Below are positions 37,112 to 45,901 of a DNA stretch of 64,000 nt, piece after piece (position 1 is the first letter of the stretch; each line of letters opens with the position of its first letter). The position numbers and the translations under genes are program-made. Under the pieces are notes generated by a model. That model was not told the origin of the DNA and searched no databases. It was given only the letters and a program-made list of their open reading frames with translations. The stretch is from NCBI GenBank assembly GCA_963709485.1, contig CAVPWE010000007.1:372001-436000 (forward strand), in the 5' to 3' direction. The stretch comes from JAXDBM01 sp963709485. GTDB lineage: Bacteria; Desulfobacterota; Syntrophia; Syntrophales; Fen-1087.

Positions 37112-37936
37112 ATGTTTCCCAAGAAATATCGACCCATCGCCGTCGTCTCCGTTTTCATTCTCGCGGCCCTCATCACGATTTCCTACAGTACAAAGCCGTT
37201 TTCCGATACGGGTTTTCTTCGCAAGATCGTTCTGGAAGCGGCCGTGCCCCTGGTGAGCCTGAAAAACAACGCGCTCAAGGTACTTCGGGAGAACTGGAAC
37301 CGGTACATTTTTCTCATCGGGCTGGAGGAGCAAAACGCCAGTCTTCACAGGGAAAATGCACGGCTTGCCGGTCAGCTGGTTCAATATCAGGAAGGCTATC
37401 TGGAGGCCGGCAGGCTGCAGCGGCTGCTGGAGCTCAAGAATCAGTTCAATATCAGGGCTTCCACCGCAACGGTCATTGACCGGGATCCGTCGTCCGTGAT
37501 CAAGACATTGCTCATCAACAAGGGAACAACCCAGGGGTTGCGCGTCGGGTTGCCGGTTCTCGCGGAACGCGGGATTGCGGGAAGAATCACGGAATGTTCA
37601 TGGCACGTCTCTCGCGTCATGCTCATCACGGATGAGAACAGCAATGTGGATGCGCTGATTCAGGGAAACCGCGCTCATGGCATCCTGCAGGGAGCGGGTT
37701 CCGGGGGCTGCCAGTTGAAATACATCGCCAAGACGGAAGAGGTAAAACAAGGGGATACGGTGATTTCTTCCGGTATGGGACGTATTTTCCCCAAGGGGAT
37801 CATTCTGGGAACGGTCAAACGTGTTGACAAGCTGGAGGGAGGGCTGTTTCAGAAGGTTGAAGTGACGCCGTCCGTCAATTTTGACAAGCTGGAGGAAGTC
37901 CTGGTCCTGGTTTTCGACAAGGAGGAGCGCAAATGA
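37112..37936 (+). CDS. mreC: Rod-shape protein MreC
   Basis: 274 aa. Membrane helix near the N-terminus (VVSVFILAALITISYS), a coiled coil at about 70-115, and a periplasmic double beta-barrel with AERGIAGRI and SGMGRIFPKGIILGTV. It bridges MreB and the wall synthases PBP2/RodA. The mreD start overlaps its stop by four bases. Confidence 0.95.
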   Translation: MFPKKYRPIAVVSVFILAALITISYSTKPFSDTGFLRKIVLEAAVPLVSLKNNALKVLRENWNRYIFLIGLEEQNASLHRENARLAGQLVQYQEGYLEAGRLQRLLELKNQFNIRASTATVIDRDPSSVIKTLLINKGTTQGLRVGLPVLAERGIAGRITECSWHVSRVMLITDENSNVDALIQGNRAHGILQGAGSGGCQLKYIAKTEEVKQGDTVISSGMGRIFPKGIILGTVKRVDKLEGGLFQKVEVTPSVNFDKLEEVLVLVFDKEERK

Positions 37937-38445
37937 GCTTCTATCTCTTCCTGCTGCCGCTCGCTCTGTTTCTGGTTATCTTTCAAAAGTCCATCCTGGA
38001 TCTGTTTTTTTTCGGCCGTATTGATGTGGAGGTCTCCCTGATTCTCGTGATCTACGCCGGATTCCGTCTGGACGCCCTTCGGGGGGCTTTGCTGAGCTTT
38101 GTCGCCGGATTCTTCATGGACTGCATGATGGGTTCGATTTCCGGCCTCTACACACTCCTTTACGTCTGCGTTTTTTTTATCTCCTCCCTGGTATCCCTGA
38201 GGGTATATGCGGAAGGAACGGCCCTGATCATGATGTTCACCTTTCTCTGCGCCATCTCCGAGGGGTTTCTCATTGTTTTATTTTACAAAGCCCTGTACGG
38301 TGTAAACATGTTTCACAGTTTGATCCGCGTTTTTCTCCCCCAGGCGCTGGTTTTGAGTTTTCTCAGCCCTGTTTTTTTCAAATTGTTTCGCCTCATCGAA
38401 GGTTCTCTGAATGAAGGAAATCCGCAGCCGGCTCAACGGTCATGA
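37933..38445 (+). CDS. mreD: Rod-shape protein MreD
   Basis: 170 aa integral membrane protein with about five to six helices and family features (the ALLSFVAGFFMDCMMGS turn). Overlaps mreC by 4 bp and mrdA by 35 bp, so expression is tightly coupled. Confidence 0.93.
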   Translation: MSFYLFLLPLALFLVIFQKSILDLFFFGRIDVEVSLILVIYAGFRLDALRGALLSFVAGFFMDCMMGSISGLYTLLYVCVFFISSLVSLRVYAEGTALIMMFTFLCAISEGFLIVLFYKALYGVNMFHSLIRVFLPQALVLSFLSPVFFKLFRLIEGSLNEGNPQPAQRS

Positions 38446-40306
38446 AACGGGTTTGTTGCATAGCCGTTTCAAGATCATGTTTGTCATTGTCGCTGTTGCC
38501 CTCTCTCTGCTCGCGTTGCGATTGTGGTATCTGCAGGTGATCAAGGCCGACGAGCTGAAGCAGAAATCGGAAAACAACAGCATCCGTGTTCGCAAGATCA
38601 AACCCTTGAGGGGCCTGATCATGGACGCCAACCGGAACGTGCTGGTGGACAACCAGAGTTCATTCGACATTCTCTTTCTGCCGGATCGTGCCCGGAACAT
38701 TCAAGATATTCAAAATAATCTGAGCAATCTGTATGCGGCTGAATCGATGGACTTTTCGGGGGAATCCTTCCATCCCGGAAAAGTAAGGCCCTTTGTTCCG
38801 GTCCGTCTCGAGCGGAACATCAGCCGGCAAAAACTGGCGATCGTTGAAACCCACTCTCTGGACCTTCCCGGGCTGACCGTGGATGTGGTCCCGGTCAGAA
38901 AGTATATCGGCGGAGAGGCACTGGCGCACCTGATCGGCTATACCGGTGAAGTCAGCTCCGAGGAGATCGAAAGAGACGGGATGCAGGCTTACATGGTCGG
39001 CGATATCATCGGCAAGTCCGGCATCGAAAAATATCTCGATTCCGATTTACGCGGGGAAAACGGCGTGGAGCAGTTCGAGGTAAACGTGCTCGGCAAGCCT
39101 GTGCGGGTCCTCGGCAAGATCAACCCGGTAGCCGGCTTCAATGTTGTGCTTACCATGGATGCGGTTCTGCAGAAAACGGCCTGGGATGCGCTGGATGGAA
39201 AATCCGGTGCGGTGGCGGCCATCGATCCACGCGACGGCTCCGTTCTGGCGCTGGTCAGTTCGCCTTCTTTTGATCCGACGCTGTTCAATAGCGGCATATC
39301 TGCGCACGACTGGCAGAAGCTGTCCGGAGATCCCAGGCATCCCATGGAGAACCGGGCCGTCTCCGGGCAATATCCGCCGGGCTCCACCTATAAAATGATC
39401 GTGGCCGCGGCAGCGCTGCAGGAAGGCTTGATCACACCGGAAACCGCCTTTCATTGCGGCGGCTCGTTCGAACTGGGCAACCGGACTTTCCGTTGCTGGC
39501 AGAAACACGGACACGGTCAGGTCAGCCTCCATCGCGCCATCGTCGAATCCTGTGACGTCTATTTCTATAATGTGGGAAAGCTGCTCGGGGTTGACAAACT
39601 GGCCGCGTACGCGCGGGCCTTCGGCTTCGGTCAGCCGACGGGAATCACTTTGCCGCGGGAAAAGAACGGGCTGATCCCGACCCGGGAATGGAAACAGGCC
39701 AGATTCAAGCAACCCTGGCAGATGGGTGAAACCATCTCGATCGCCATCGGGCAGGGTTTCAATCTGGTGACACCCCTCCAGCTGGTCGGCGCCTACGGCG
39801 CTCTTGCCAATGGAGGAACGCTGTGGCGCCCGCGGATCATCAAACAGGTTGAGTCCGCGGATGGGCGCGTGTTGAAAACCTTCGAGCCTGAAAAAAGATC
39901 TTCACTGCCGATCGATCCCCGACACCTCGAAATTCTCAAAAGCGCTCTCTGGGGCGTCGTGAATGAACCGGGCGGCACCGGCCATGCCCTGCAAAGGAGG
40001 GAAGCCGATGTGGCCGGCAAGACCGGGACATCTCAGGTCGTCGGGTTGCCTCAAGAAGAGAAAATGCGGAAATTGAAGGTGATGACTTCCCGGTACAGGG
40101 ATCATGCCCTGTTTGTTTGCTTCGCGCCGGTCGGTGCGCCTGAAATTGCCGTCGCGGTGGTCGCCGAGCATGCGGGTCACGGAGGGTCGGCGGCGGCCCC
40201 CATTGCCAGAAAGATTGTAGACGCCTATTTTGAAGGAAAGAAATCACAGGACAGGAAACCGCCCGTGGTGATCAGTGACCGCAATAGACCGGTTCATACA
40301 CCCTGA
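38411..40306 (+). CDS. mrdA: Penicillin-binding protein 2 (elongasome transpeptidase)
   Basis: 631 aa class B PBP. One N-terminal membrane helix (about 21-39) is followed by the dimerisation domain (RGLIMDANRNVL, VRKYIGGEALAHLIGYTGEVS) and the transpeptidase domain. The catalytic motifs are S325-TYK, SCD (VESCDVYFYN) and KTG (AGKTGTSQV). It crosslinks new lateral wall with RodA. The start lies inside the end of mreD. Confidence 0.96.
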   Translation: MKEIRSRLNGHETGLLHSRFKIMFVIVAVALSLLALRLWYLQVIKADELKQKSENNSIRVRKIKPLRGLIMDANRNVLVDNQSSFDILFLPDRARNIQDIQNNLSNLYAAESMDFSGESFHPGKVRPFVPVRLERNISRQKLAIVETHSLDLPGLTVDVVPVRKYIGGEALAHLIGYTGEVSSEEIERDGMQAYMVGDIIGKSGIEKYLDSDLRGENGVEQFEVNVLGKPVRVLGKINPVAGFNVVLTMDAVLQKTAWDALDGKSGAVAAIDPRDGSVLALVSSPSFDPTLFNSGISAHDWQKLSGDPRHPMENRAVSGQYPPGSTYKMIVAAAALQEGLITPETAFHCGGSFELGNRTFRCWQKHGHGQVSLHRAIVESCDVYFYNVGKLLGVDKLAAYARAFGFGQPTGITLPREKNGLIPTREWKQARFKQPWQMGETISIAIGQGFNLVTPLQLVGAYGALANGGTLWRPRIIKQVESADGRVLKTFEPEKRSSLPIDPRHLEILKSALWGVVNEPGGTGHALQRREADVAGKTGTSQVVGLPQEEKMRKLKVMTSRYRDHALFVCFAPVGAPEIAVAVVAEHAGHGGSAAAPIARKIVDAYFEGKKSQDRKPPVVISDRNRPVHTP

Positions 40307-40399
40307 TACCGGCACGGCGGTCACGGGGCCCCTCCAGATGGCGTGATTCAGTGGCCGGATCAGTCAGGGGCGATCGGGAAAGGGCTGGGCGACAATTTC

Positions 40400-41509
40400 A
40401 TGAAATTCGATCGGCGGTTGTTGATAAATTTTGACTGGACGCTGCTTCTTCTGGTTTTGGCCATCAGTCTGATCGGTCTTTTGAATATCTACAGTTCGGG
40501 GGTCAACAAGGCCTATTCCGGGCAGGATTTCGTCTACGTCAAGCAGATCCAGTGGATTGTGGTCGGCCTGGTCTTTATGACGATGGCATTCTCCGTCGAT
40601 TATCGGCTGATCAGCCGATATTCCTATCTGATCTATGCATTTTCGATTTTGCTTCTCGTCGTTGTTTTTTTCTACGGCTATGCGACCCGAGGCTCGCAGA
40701 GATGGATTGTCCTCTGGGGTTTTACCTTTCAGCCGTCCGAGCTGGTCAAAATCACCTTGATTCTCGCCCTGGCCAGGTATTTTGACGATCACCGGGTGAC
40801 AACGCCCTATCGGTTGAAAGAACTGTACATTCCGGCATTGCTTACCCTGGCGCCTTTCCTGCTTGTCCTGAAGCAGCCCGATCTCGGCACCGCGCTCGTC
40901 CTGTTCATTATTTTCTGTTCCATGACCCTGTTCATCGGAGTCCGCTGGAAATCTCTGGCAGGCGCTGCGATTGCCGGTCTGGTATTGATTCCAATGGGAT
41001 GGTTCTTCCTGAAAGATTACCAAAAGGAGCGAATCATGACCTTTTTCAATCCGGACAGCGATCCCCTGGGGGCGGGCTATCATGTGATTCAATCCATTAT
41101 CGCCGTCGGTTCGGGCGGTTTGCTGGGCAAAGGGTTTCTCCAGGGGACGCAAACGCAGTTGCGATTTCTGCCGGAACGGCATACGGATTTTATTTTTTCA
41201 GTTTTTGCCGAGGAGTGGGGTTTTGGGGGGGGGATCTTTCTCCTTGTAATGTTCATGGCTTTGATTATGTGGGGCTTGAAAATTGCCCTGCACTCGAGAG
41301 ATTTCAGCGGAACGCTGATTTCTGTCGGGATCACGTCGCTGATCTTCTGGGAGGTCTTCATCAATATCGGCATGGTGCTGGGGATCCTTCCCGTAGTGGG
41401 CATACCGTTGCCGTTCCTGAGTTACGGCGGATCCTCGATGGTCATTCTGATGATCAGCATCGGGCTGCTTATGAATGTCAGCATCAGACGGTTTATCCTG
41501 CAGCCATAA
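40400..41509 (+). CDS. rodA: Peptidoglycan glycosyltransferase RodA
   Basis: 369 aa SEDS-family polytopic enzyme that polymerises lipid II with PBP2. About ten helices and family blocks are seen: GLLNIYSSG, GFTFQPSELVKI, LVLKQPDLGTALVL, KGFLQGTQTQLRFLPERHTDFIFSVFAEEWGF and GIPLPFLSYGGSSM. The ATG at 40400 gives the usual RodA length; a GTG at 40343 in the same frame would add 19 residues. Last gene of the shape operon. Confidence 0.95.
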   Translation: MKFDRRLLINFDWTLLLLVLAISLIGLLNIYSSGVNKAYSGQDFVYVKQIQWIVVGLVFMTMAFSVDYRLISRYSYLIYAFSILLLVVVFFYGYATRGSQRWIVLWGFTFQPSELVKITLILALARYFDDHRVTTPYRLKELYIPALLTLAPFLLVLKQPDLGTALVLFIIFCSMTLFIGVRWKSLAGAAIAGLVLIPMGWFFLKDYQKERIMTFFNPDSDPLGAGYHVIQSIIAVGSGGLLGKGFLQGTQTQLRFLPERHTDFIFSVFAEEWGFGGGIFLLVMFMALIMWGLKIALHSRDFSGTLISVGITSLIFWEVFINIGMVLGILPVVGIPLPFLSYGGSSMVILMISIGLLMNVSIRRFILQP

Positions 41510-41586
41510 CCGCAGGTCCCTGAAAATCGGAAAAATAAAGGTGCAGACAAAAACGATATCACGAAGGAATTATCTCCAAAAAAAAC

Positions 41587-41616
41587 TTGACAAGCAGTGC
41601 GACTTGTGATTAGAAG
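41587..41616 (+). promoter_or_regulatory. Probable promoter of the ATP synthase operon
   Basis: A perfect TTGACA (41587-41592), an 18-bp spacer and TAGAAG (41611-41616; 4/6), about 200 bp before the first atp gene in a 305-bp gap. The gap also holds an inverted repeat that overlaps the -10 element; otherwise nothing else was recognised in it. Confidence 0.5.
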
Positions 41617-41620
41617 TCGC
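41599..41620 (+). repeat. Inverted repeat overlapping the atp promoter
   Basis: GCGACTT (41599-41605) and AAGTCGC (41614-41620) are perfect inverted copies separated by 8 bp. The right arm overlaps the predicted -10. There is no T run, so it does not look like a terminator. It may be an operator site; the binding protein is unknown. Confidence 0.6.
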
Positions 41621-41814
41621 CGCTTTCAGAATATACAGGATTAGGTCTTTTTGTGAACGGGAATCAGCTTAGGAAATTTGCAGAATCATTTCTTGGCAGC
41701 GTCGTCCATAATCTGTTCGGGTTCATAAGCGAAGACCTTCGAACGATCTGACCGGGTGCAGGATTATTTCTTCACTCGGTTTTTTTTGAACTAAAGACTT
41801 TGTGAGGTAAGGCC

Positions 41815-42243
41815 GTGATCAGTCTCGATTATACACTCCTGGTGCAGATGGTCAATTTCATCGCCCTGATTTTCATTTTAAACATTCTGCTTTACAAGCC
41901 CATACTGAAAATCATTGAAAAGCGGAAGCAGCGAATGGATGAGTCCGAATCGGAAATCAAGCGGATGAATCAGACCGTCGAGCAGAAAATGGCGGAGTAC
42001 GAGGAAAAGGTTCGCCTTGCGAAAGCGGAAGCCCTGGAACAGAAAAATGCCATCGTCAAGGACGGCTCGGATGCGGCCAAAGGGATCATTGACGCCGTGC
42101 GGGGCGAGATCCCCGGGATGATGGAGCAGTTCCAGGCAAGGATCCGGAAAGAAGTCGAGGAGGCGCGATCCATCCTTCACAGCCAATCCCGGAAAATATC
42201 CCTTGACATCGCTGAAAAAGTGCTGGGGAGGAGCATCCAATGA
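41815..42243 (+). CDS. atpF: ATP synthase F0 subunit b' (first b-type subunit)
   Basis: 142 aa. One N-terminal membrane helix (MVNFIALIFILNILLYKPIL) and a long charged coiled coil of the peripheral stalk. GTG start with GTGAGGTAAGG upstream. The second b-type gene overlaps its stop by 4 bp. Paired b'/b genes, giving a heterodimeric stalk, are known from photosynthetic bacteria and several Desulfobacterota. Confidence 0.9.
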   Translation: MISLDYTLLVQMVNFIALIFILNILLYKPILKIIEKRKQRMDESESEIKRMNQTVEQKMAEYEEKVRLAKAEALEQKNAIVKDGSDAAKGIIDAVRGEIPGMMEQFQARIRKEVEEARSILHSQSRKISLDIAEKVLGRSIQ

Positions 42244-42848
42244 AGAATCGCTTTTCAGGGCATCGGCAACGGCACGTGTTCGCAAGCGCTTTCGCGGGGG
42301 CGATCGCGATTGTGCTGATCATGGTTGTGGATGTTTTTGCCGCGTCCGGCGGCGGGGAGAGCCATGGAATCGAATGGAAAGATTTTGCCTGGCGGATGAT
42401 GAACTTCGTCATCCTTGCGGGTCTTCTTTACTGGTTGATGGCCAAGAAGGTCAAGGAGTTTTTCTCCGGACGCCGGGATGAAATCAAGCTTGCCCTCGAA
42501 CAGGCCCAGGCGGCCAAGGAAGAAGCCGAGAAAAAGTATAAGGAATACAACGCTAAGCTTGAGAAGGCCACCGAGGAGATCGCGGGCATCTCGGACATGA
42601 TCAAGTCACAAGGCCTGGTGGAAAAGGAACGGATCATCGCTGACGCCAAAAAGGCGGCGGAGAAAATGAAGGAAGATACGCAGGCCCGCGTCGAGCAGGA
42701 AATGAAGAAAGCGGGCAACATGCTGCGCGCCGAGGCTGTGAAGCTCTCCGTGGAAATGGCTGAAGAGCTTTTAAAAAGAAACATCCAGGCAGCAGATCAC
42801 GATGTCCTGGTCAAAGACTATTTGGATAAGGTGGTGAGCAAACATTGA
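42240..42848 (+). CDS. atpF: ATP synthase F0 subunit b (second b-type subunit)
   Basis: 202 aa. An N-terminal hydrophobic segment (about 14-35) that looks like a signal peptide is followed by the real anchor (MMNFVILAGLLYWLMAKKV) and a coiled coil. The first helix is an extension seen in some delta-proteobacterial b subunits. Overlaps b' by 4 bp and atpH by 4 bp. Confidence 0.92.
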   Translation: MKNRFSGHRQRHVFASAFAGAIAIVLIMVVDVFAASGGGESHGIEWKDFAWRMMNFVILAGLLYWLMAKKVKEFFSGRRDEIKLALEQAQAAKEEAEKKYKEYNAKLEKATEEIAGISDMIKSQGLVEKERIIADAKKAAEKMKEDTQARVEQEMKKAGNMLRAEAVKLSVEMAEELLKRNIQAADHDVLVKDYLDKVVSKH

Positions 42849-43393
42849 TCGGTAGCAGCAACATCGCAAAGCGTTATGCGCGGGCATTTTTCGAGATTGC
42901 CCAGGAAGAGAAGCAGTTCGAAAGATATTACGACGAACTGCAGAGTTTTTCCGGGGTCGTGGAAAAAAATGAGAATCTGAAGGAATTTCTGGCGAATCCC
43001 ATCTTTGATCAGAAGGAGAAGCGGGACGTGGTGGACGCCGTGCTGCAGAAAATCTCGATGGCCGGAATCACCGCCAATTTCCTGCGCCTGCTCGCGGACA
43101 AGGGAAGGATCGGCATTCTTGCCGATATTGTGGCCTGTTACCGCGAACTCATGGACAAGGCCCTGAAAAAGCAGCGTGTGCAGGTCAAGACGGCCTTTCC
43201 CCTCAATGCGGAGCTGACGGATCGCCTGAAAGCGGGACTGGCAGGACTGACGGGGAAAGAAGTTGAAGTGACCATCGAACAGGATGCATCCCTGCTGGCA
43301 GGCATTGTTGTCCGGGTGGGGGACACCCTTTACGATGGAAGCATCAAGACGCAATTGAACAATATCAGGAATCTCTTAGGGGAGGAAATATAA
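42845..43393 (+). CDS. atpH: ATP synthase F1 subunit delta
   Basis: 182 aa. Fits OSCP/delta: N-terminal IAKRYARAFFEIA and C-terminal GKEVEVTIEQDASLLAGIVVRVGDTLYDGSIKTQL block. It links F1 to the b stalk. TTG start that overlaps the previous stop (TTGA). Confidence 0.95.
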   Translation: MIGSSNIAKRYARAFFEIAQEEKQFERYYDELQSFSGVVEKNENLKEFLANPIFDQKEKRDVVDAVLQKISMAGITANFLRLLADKGRIGILADIVACYRELMDKALKKQRVQVKTAFPLNAELTDRLKAGLAGLTGKEVEVTIEQDASLLAGIVVRVGDTLYDGSIKTQLNNIRNLLGEEI

Positions 43394-43396
43394 GGC

Positions 43397-44911
43397 ATGG
43401 AGACAATCAGGGCAGAGGAAATCAGTCAAATCATATCCAAGCAGATAAAGGATTATGAGAAGAAATTGGATATCAGTGAGACGGGAACCGTCCTCTCCGT
43501 GGGAGATGGCATTGCCCGGGTGTATGGTGTTCAGAATGCCATGGCGATGGAGCTTCTGGAATTCCCCGGTGGAATTCTGGGCATGGTGCTCAACCTGGAA
43601 ACCGACAACGTCGGTGTCGCCGTTCTCGGCGAGGTGACCCACATCAAAGAGGGCGACATCGTCAAGCGGACCGGCAAGATCGCCCAGGTGCCCGTGGGGG
43701 AAGCGGTTCTGGGCCGCGTCATTGACGCGACCGGCGCTCCCATCGACGGGAAGGGTCCGATCGAGACCACCGAGTTCCGGAGAATCGAGATGGTGGCCCC
43801 CGGCGTGATCCAGCGCCAGCCGGTTAACGAGCCCATGTACACGGGACTGAAAGCCGTTGACGCCATGACCCCCATCGGCCGGGGTCAGCGCGAGCTGGTC
43901 ATCGGCGACCGGCAGATCGGGAAAACGGCCATTTGCGTGGATGCAATTATCCGTCAAAAGGAAACGGGGGTGAAGTGCATCTATGTGGCCATCGGCCAGA
44001 AAAAATCGACCGTGGCCCAGGTGGTGGAGAACCTGCGGAAACACGATGCCCTGCCCTATACCTGTGTTGTCGCCGCCTGTGCCAGCGACCCGGCCACCCT
44101 GCAGTACGTTGCGGCCTATGCGGGATGCAGTATCGGCGAGTATTTCCGCGACCGGAGCCAGGATGCCCTTATTATTTACGACGACCTTTCCAAGCAGGCG
44201 GTGGCGTACCGGCAGATTTCACTGCTGCTCCGGCGGCCTCCGGGACGCGAAGCATACCCCGGCGATATCTTCTACAACCACTCCCGACTGCTGGAGCGGG
44301 CGGCCCGTGTGAGCAAGGAACTGGGCAGCGGATCGCTGACCGCTCTTCCGATCATCGAAACCCAGGCCGGCGACGTTTCCGCCTACATCCCTACAAACGT
44401 GATTTCCATTACGGACGGCCAGGTGTACCTGGAACCGAGCCTTTTCTTCTCCGGCATCCGCCCGGCCATCAACGTGGGTTTGTCCGTGTCCCGCGTCGGG
44501 GGGGCCGCGCAGGTCAAGGCGATGAAGCAGGTGGCCGGTACCCTGAAACTGGATTTGGCCCAGTACCGCGAACTCGCAGCCTTCGCCCAGTTCGGAAGCG
44601 ACCTGGACAAAGCCACGCAGGCACAGCTCGACCGCGGCGTGCGGCTTGTGGAACTCCTGAAGCAACCCCAGTTTCAGCCGATGTCGCTGGGCGAGCAGGT
44701 GGCCATTCTTTTTGCCGGTACAAGGGGATTCCTGGACAAGTATCCCGTCGACAAGCTGAAGAACTACGAGCCCCAGCTCCTGAGTTTCCTGAAATCGAAG
44801 TATCCTGAGATCATGAAAGAAATCGATGACCAGAAGATCATCAGCCCGGATCTCGAAAGGAAGATGAAGGAAATTTTCACCGAGTTCGACTCGGTTTATG
44901 TCGCCGAGTAG
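43397..44911 (+). CDS. atpA: ATP synthase F1 subunit alpha
   Basis: 504 aa, full length. P-loop GDRQIGKTA near residue 170, PYTCVVAACASDPATLQY and the signature RPAINVGLSVSRVGGAAQ. Non-catalytic nucleotide-binding subunit. Three bases after atpH. Confidence 0.98.
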   Translation: METIRAEEISQIISKQIKDYEKKLDISETGTVLSVGDGIARVYGVQNAMAMELLEFPGGILGMVLNLETDNVGVAVLGEVTHIKEGDIVKRTGKIAQVPVGEAVLGRVIDATGAPIDGKGPIETTEFRRIEMVAPGVIQRQPVNEPMYTGLKAVDAMTPIGRGQRELVIGDRQIGKTAICVDAIIRQKETGVKCIYVAIGQKKSTVAQVVENLRKHDALPYTCVVAACASDPATLQYVAAYAGCSIGEYFRDRSQDALIIYDDLSKQAVAYRQISLLLRRPPGREAYPGDIFYNHSRLLERAARVSKELGSGSLTALPIIETQAGDVSAYIPTNVISITDGQVYLEPSLFFSGIRPAINVGLSVSRVGGAAQVKAMKQVAGTLKLDLAQYRELAAFAQFGSDLDKATQAQLDRGVRLVELLKQPQFQPMSLGEQVAILFAGTRGFLDKYPVDKLKNYEPQLLSFLKSKYPEIMKEIDDQKIISPDLERKMKEIFTEFDSVYVAE

Positions 44912-44967
44912 GCAAGCTGGTTACGGCGGACAGGACATTCATAATAAATTAAAGGGAGTGAATTTTA

Positions 44968-45843
44968 ATGGCCGCGCTAAAGGACATTAAAAGAAAGATT
45001 ACGGCGGTTTCAAAAACCAAGCAGATTACCAAGGCCATGAATATGGTTGCGGCATCCAAGTTCAAGGCGGCCCAGACGCGGATGGAGAATTTCCGCCCTT
45101 ATGCCACGAAGTTCATGGATGTCCTGAACAGTCTGGCGTTGCGCGTCTCGCCGGAATCTCACCCGCTGCTGGCAGTCCGGGAACCGAAAAAGATCCGGGT
45201 CATCTGCATGACCTCCGACAGGGGGCTGTGCGGCGGTTTCAACACCAACCTGATCAAGGCCACCGAGAGATTCATGGCGGCGAAGGCCAAGGAGGGCAAA
45301 GAGATCGCTTTGATCCCCATCGGGCGGAAGGGACGGGATTATTTCAGAAAAAAGACAACCTTCATGAACGAGCGGACGGATGTTTTCGGGAAGTTCGACA
45401 TCTCGCTGGCCGTGCAGATCGCGAAGGACATCATTCCCCCGTTTATCAAAGAAGAATACGATGAGCTGTACCTGGTCTATAATGAGTTCAGAAACGTCTC
45501 CATGCAGAGACCGGCGGTCGTCCGGCTTTTCCCGCTCCCGTCTATCGGGCAGGATGAAGAGGTCGATCCCGAGAAGCGTGTGGATTACATTTATGAACCC
45601 TCCGACGAGGTCCTGCTGGACCAGCTTCTGCCCATGTACGTGCGCGTCCTGATTTTCCGGGCCCTGGTGGAGACATCTGCCGGTGAAAACGGGGCCCGCA
45701 TGGCCGCCATGGACAACGCAACGCGGAACTGTGAAGACATGATTGGAAGCCTGTCTCTGAAATACAACAAGGCCAGGCAGTCCGCAATCACGGCGGAGCT
45801 GATGGACATCGTCGGCGGCACCGAGGCGCTGGCAAAGGGATAA
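44968..45843 (+). CDS. atpG: ATP synthase F1 subunit gamma
   Basis: 291 aa central stalk. N-terminal DIKRKITAVSKTKQITKAMNMVAASK and C-terminal AMDNATRNCEDMIGSLSLKYNKARQSAIT helices are conserved; SDRGLCGGFNTN is present. AAAGGGAGTG precedes the ATG. Confidence 0.97.
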   Translation: MAALKDIKRKITAVSKTKQITKAMNMVAASKFKAAQTRMENFRPYATKFMDVLNSLALRVSPESHPLLAVREPKKIRVICMTSDRGLCGGFNTNLIKATERFMAAKAKEGKEIALIPIGRKGRDYFRKKTTFMNERTDVFGKFDISLAVQIAKDIIPPFIKEEYDELYLVYNEFRNVSMQRPAVVRLFPLPSIGQDEEVDPEKRVDYIYEPSDEVLLDQLLPMYVRVLIFRALVETSAGENGARMAAMDNATRNCEDMIGSLSLKYNKARQSAITAELMDIVGGTEALAKG

Positions 45844-45901
45844 AACGCGGGGCATGCGAAGCATCAATAGAATATTCAAAGCATAATTGAAGGAGACGGG
45901 T

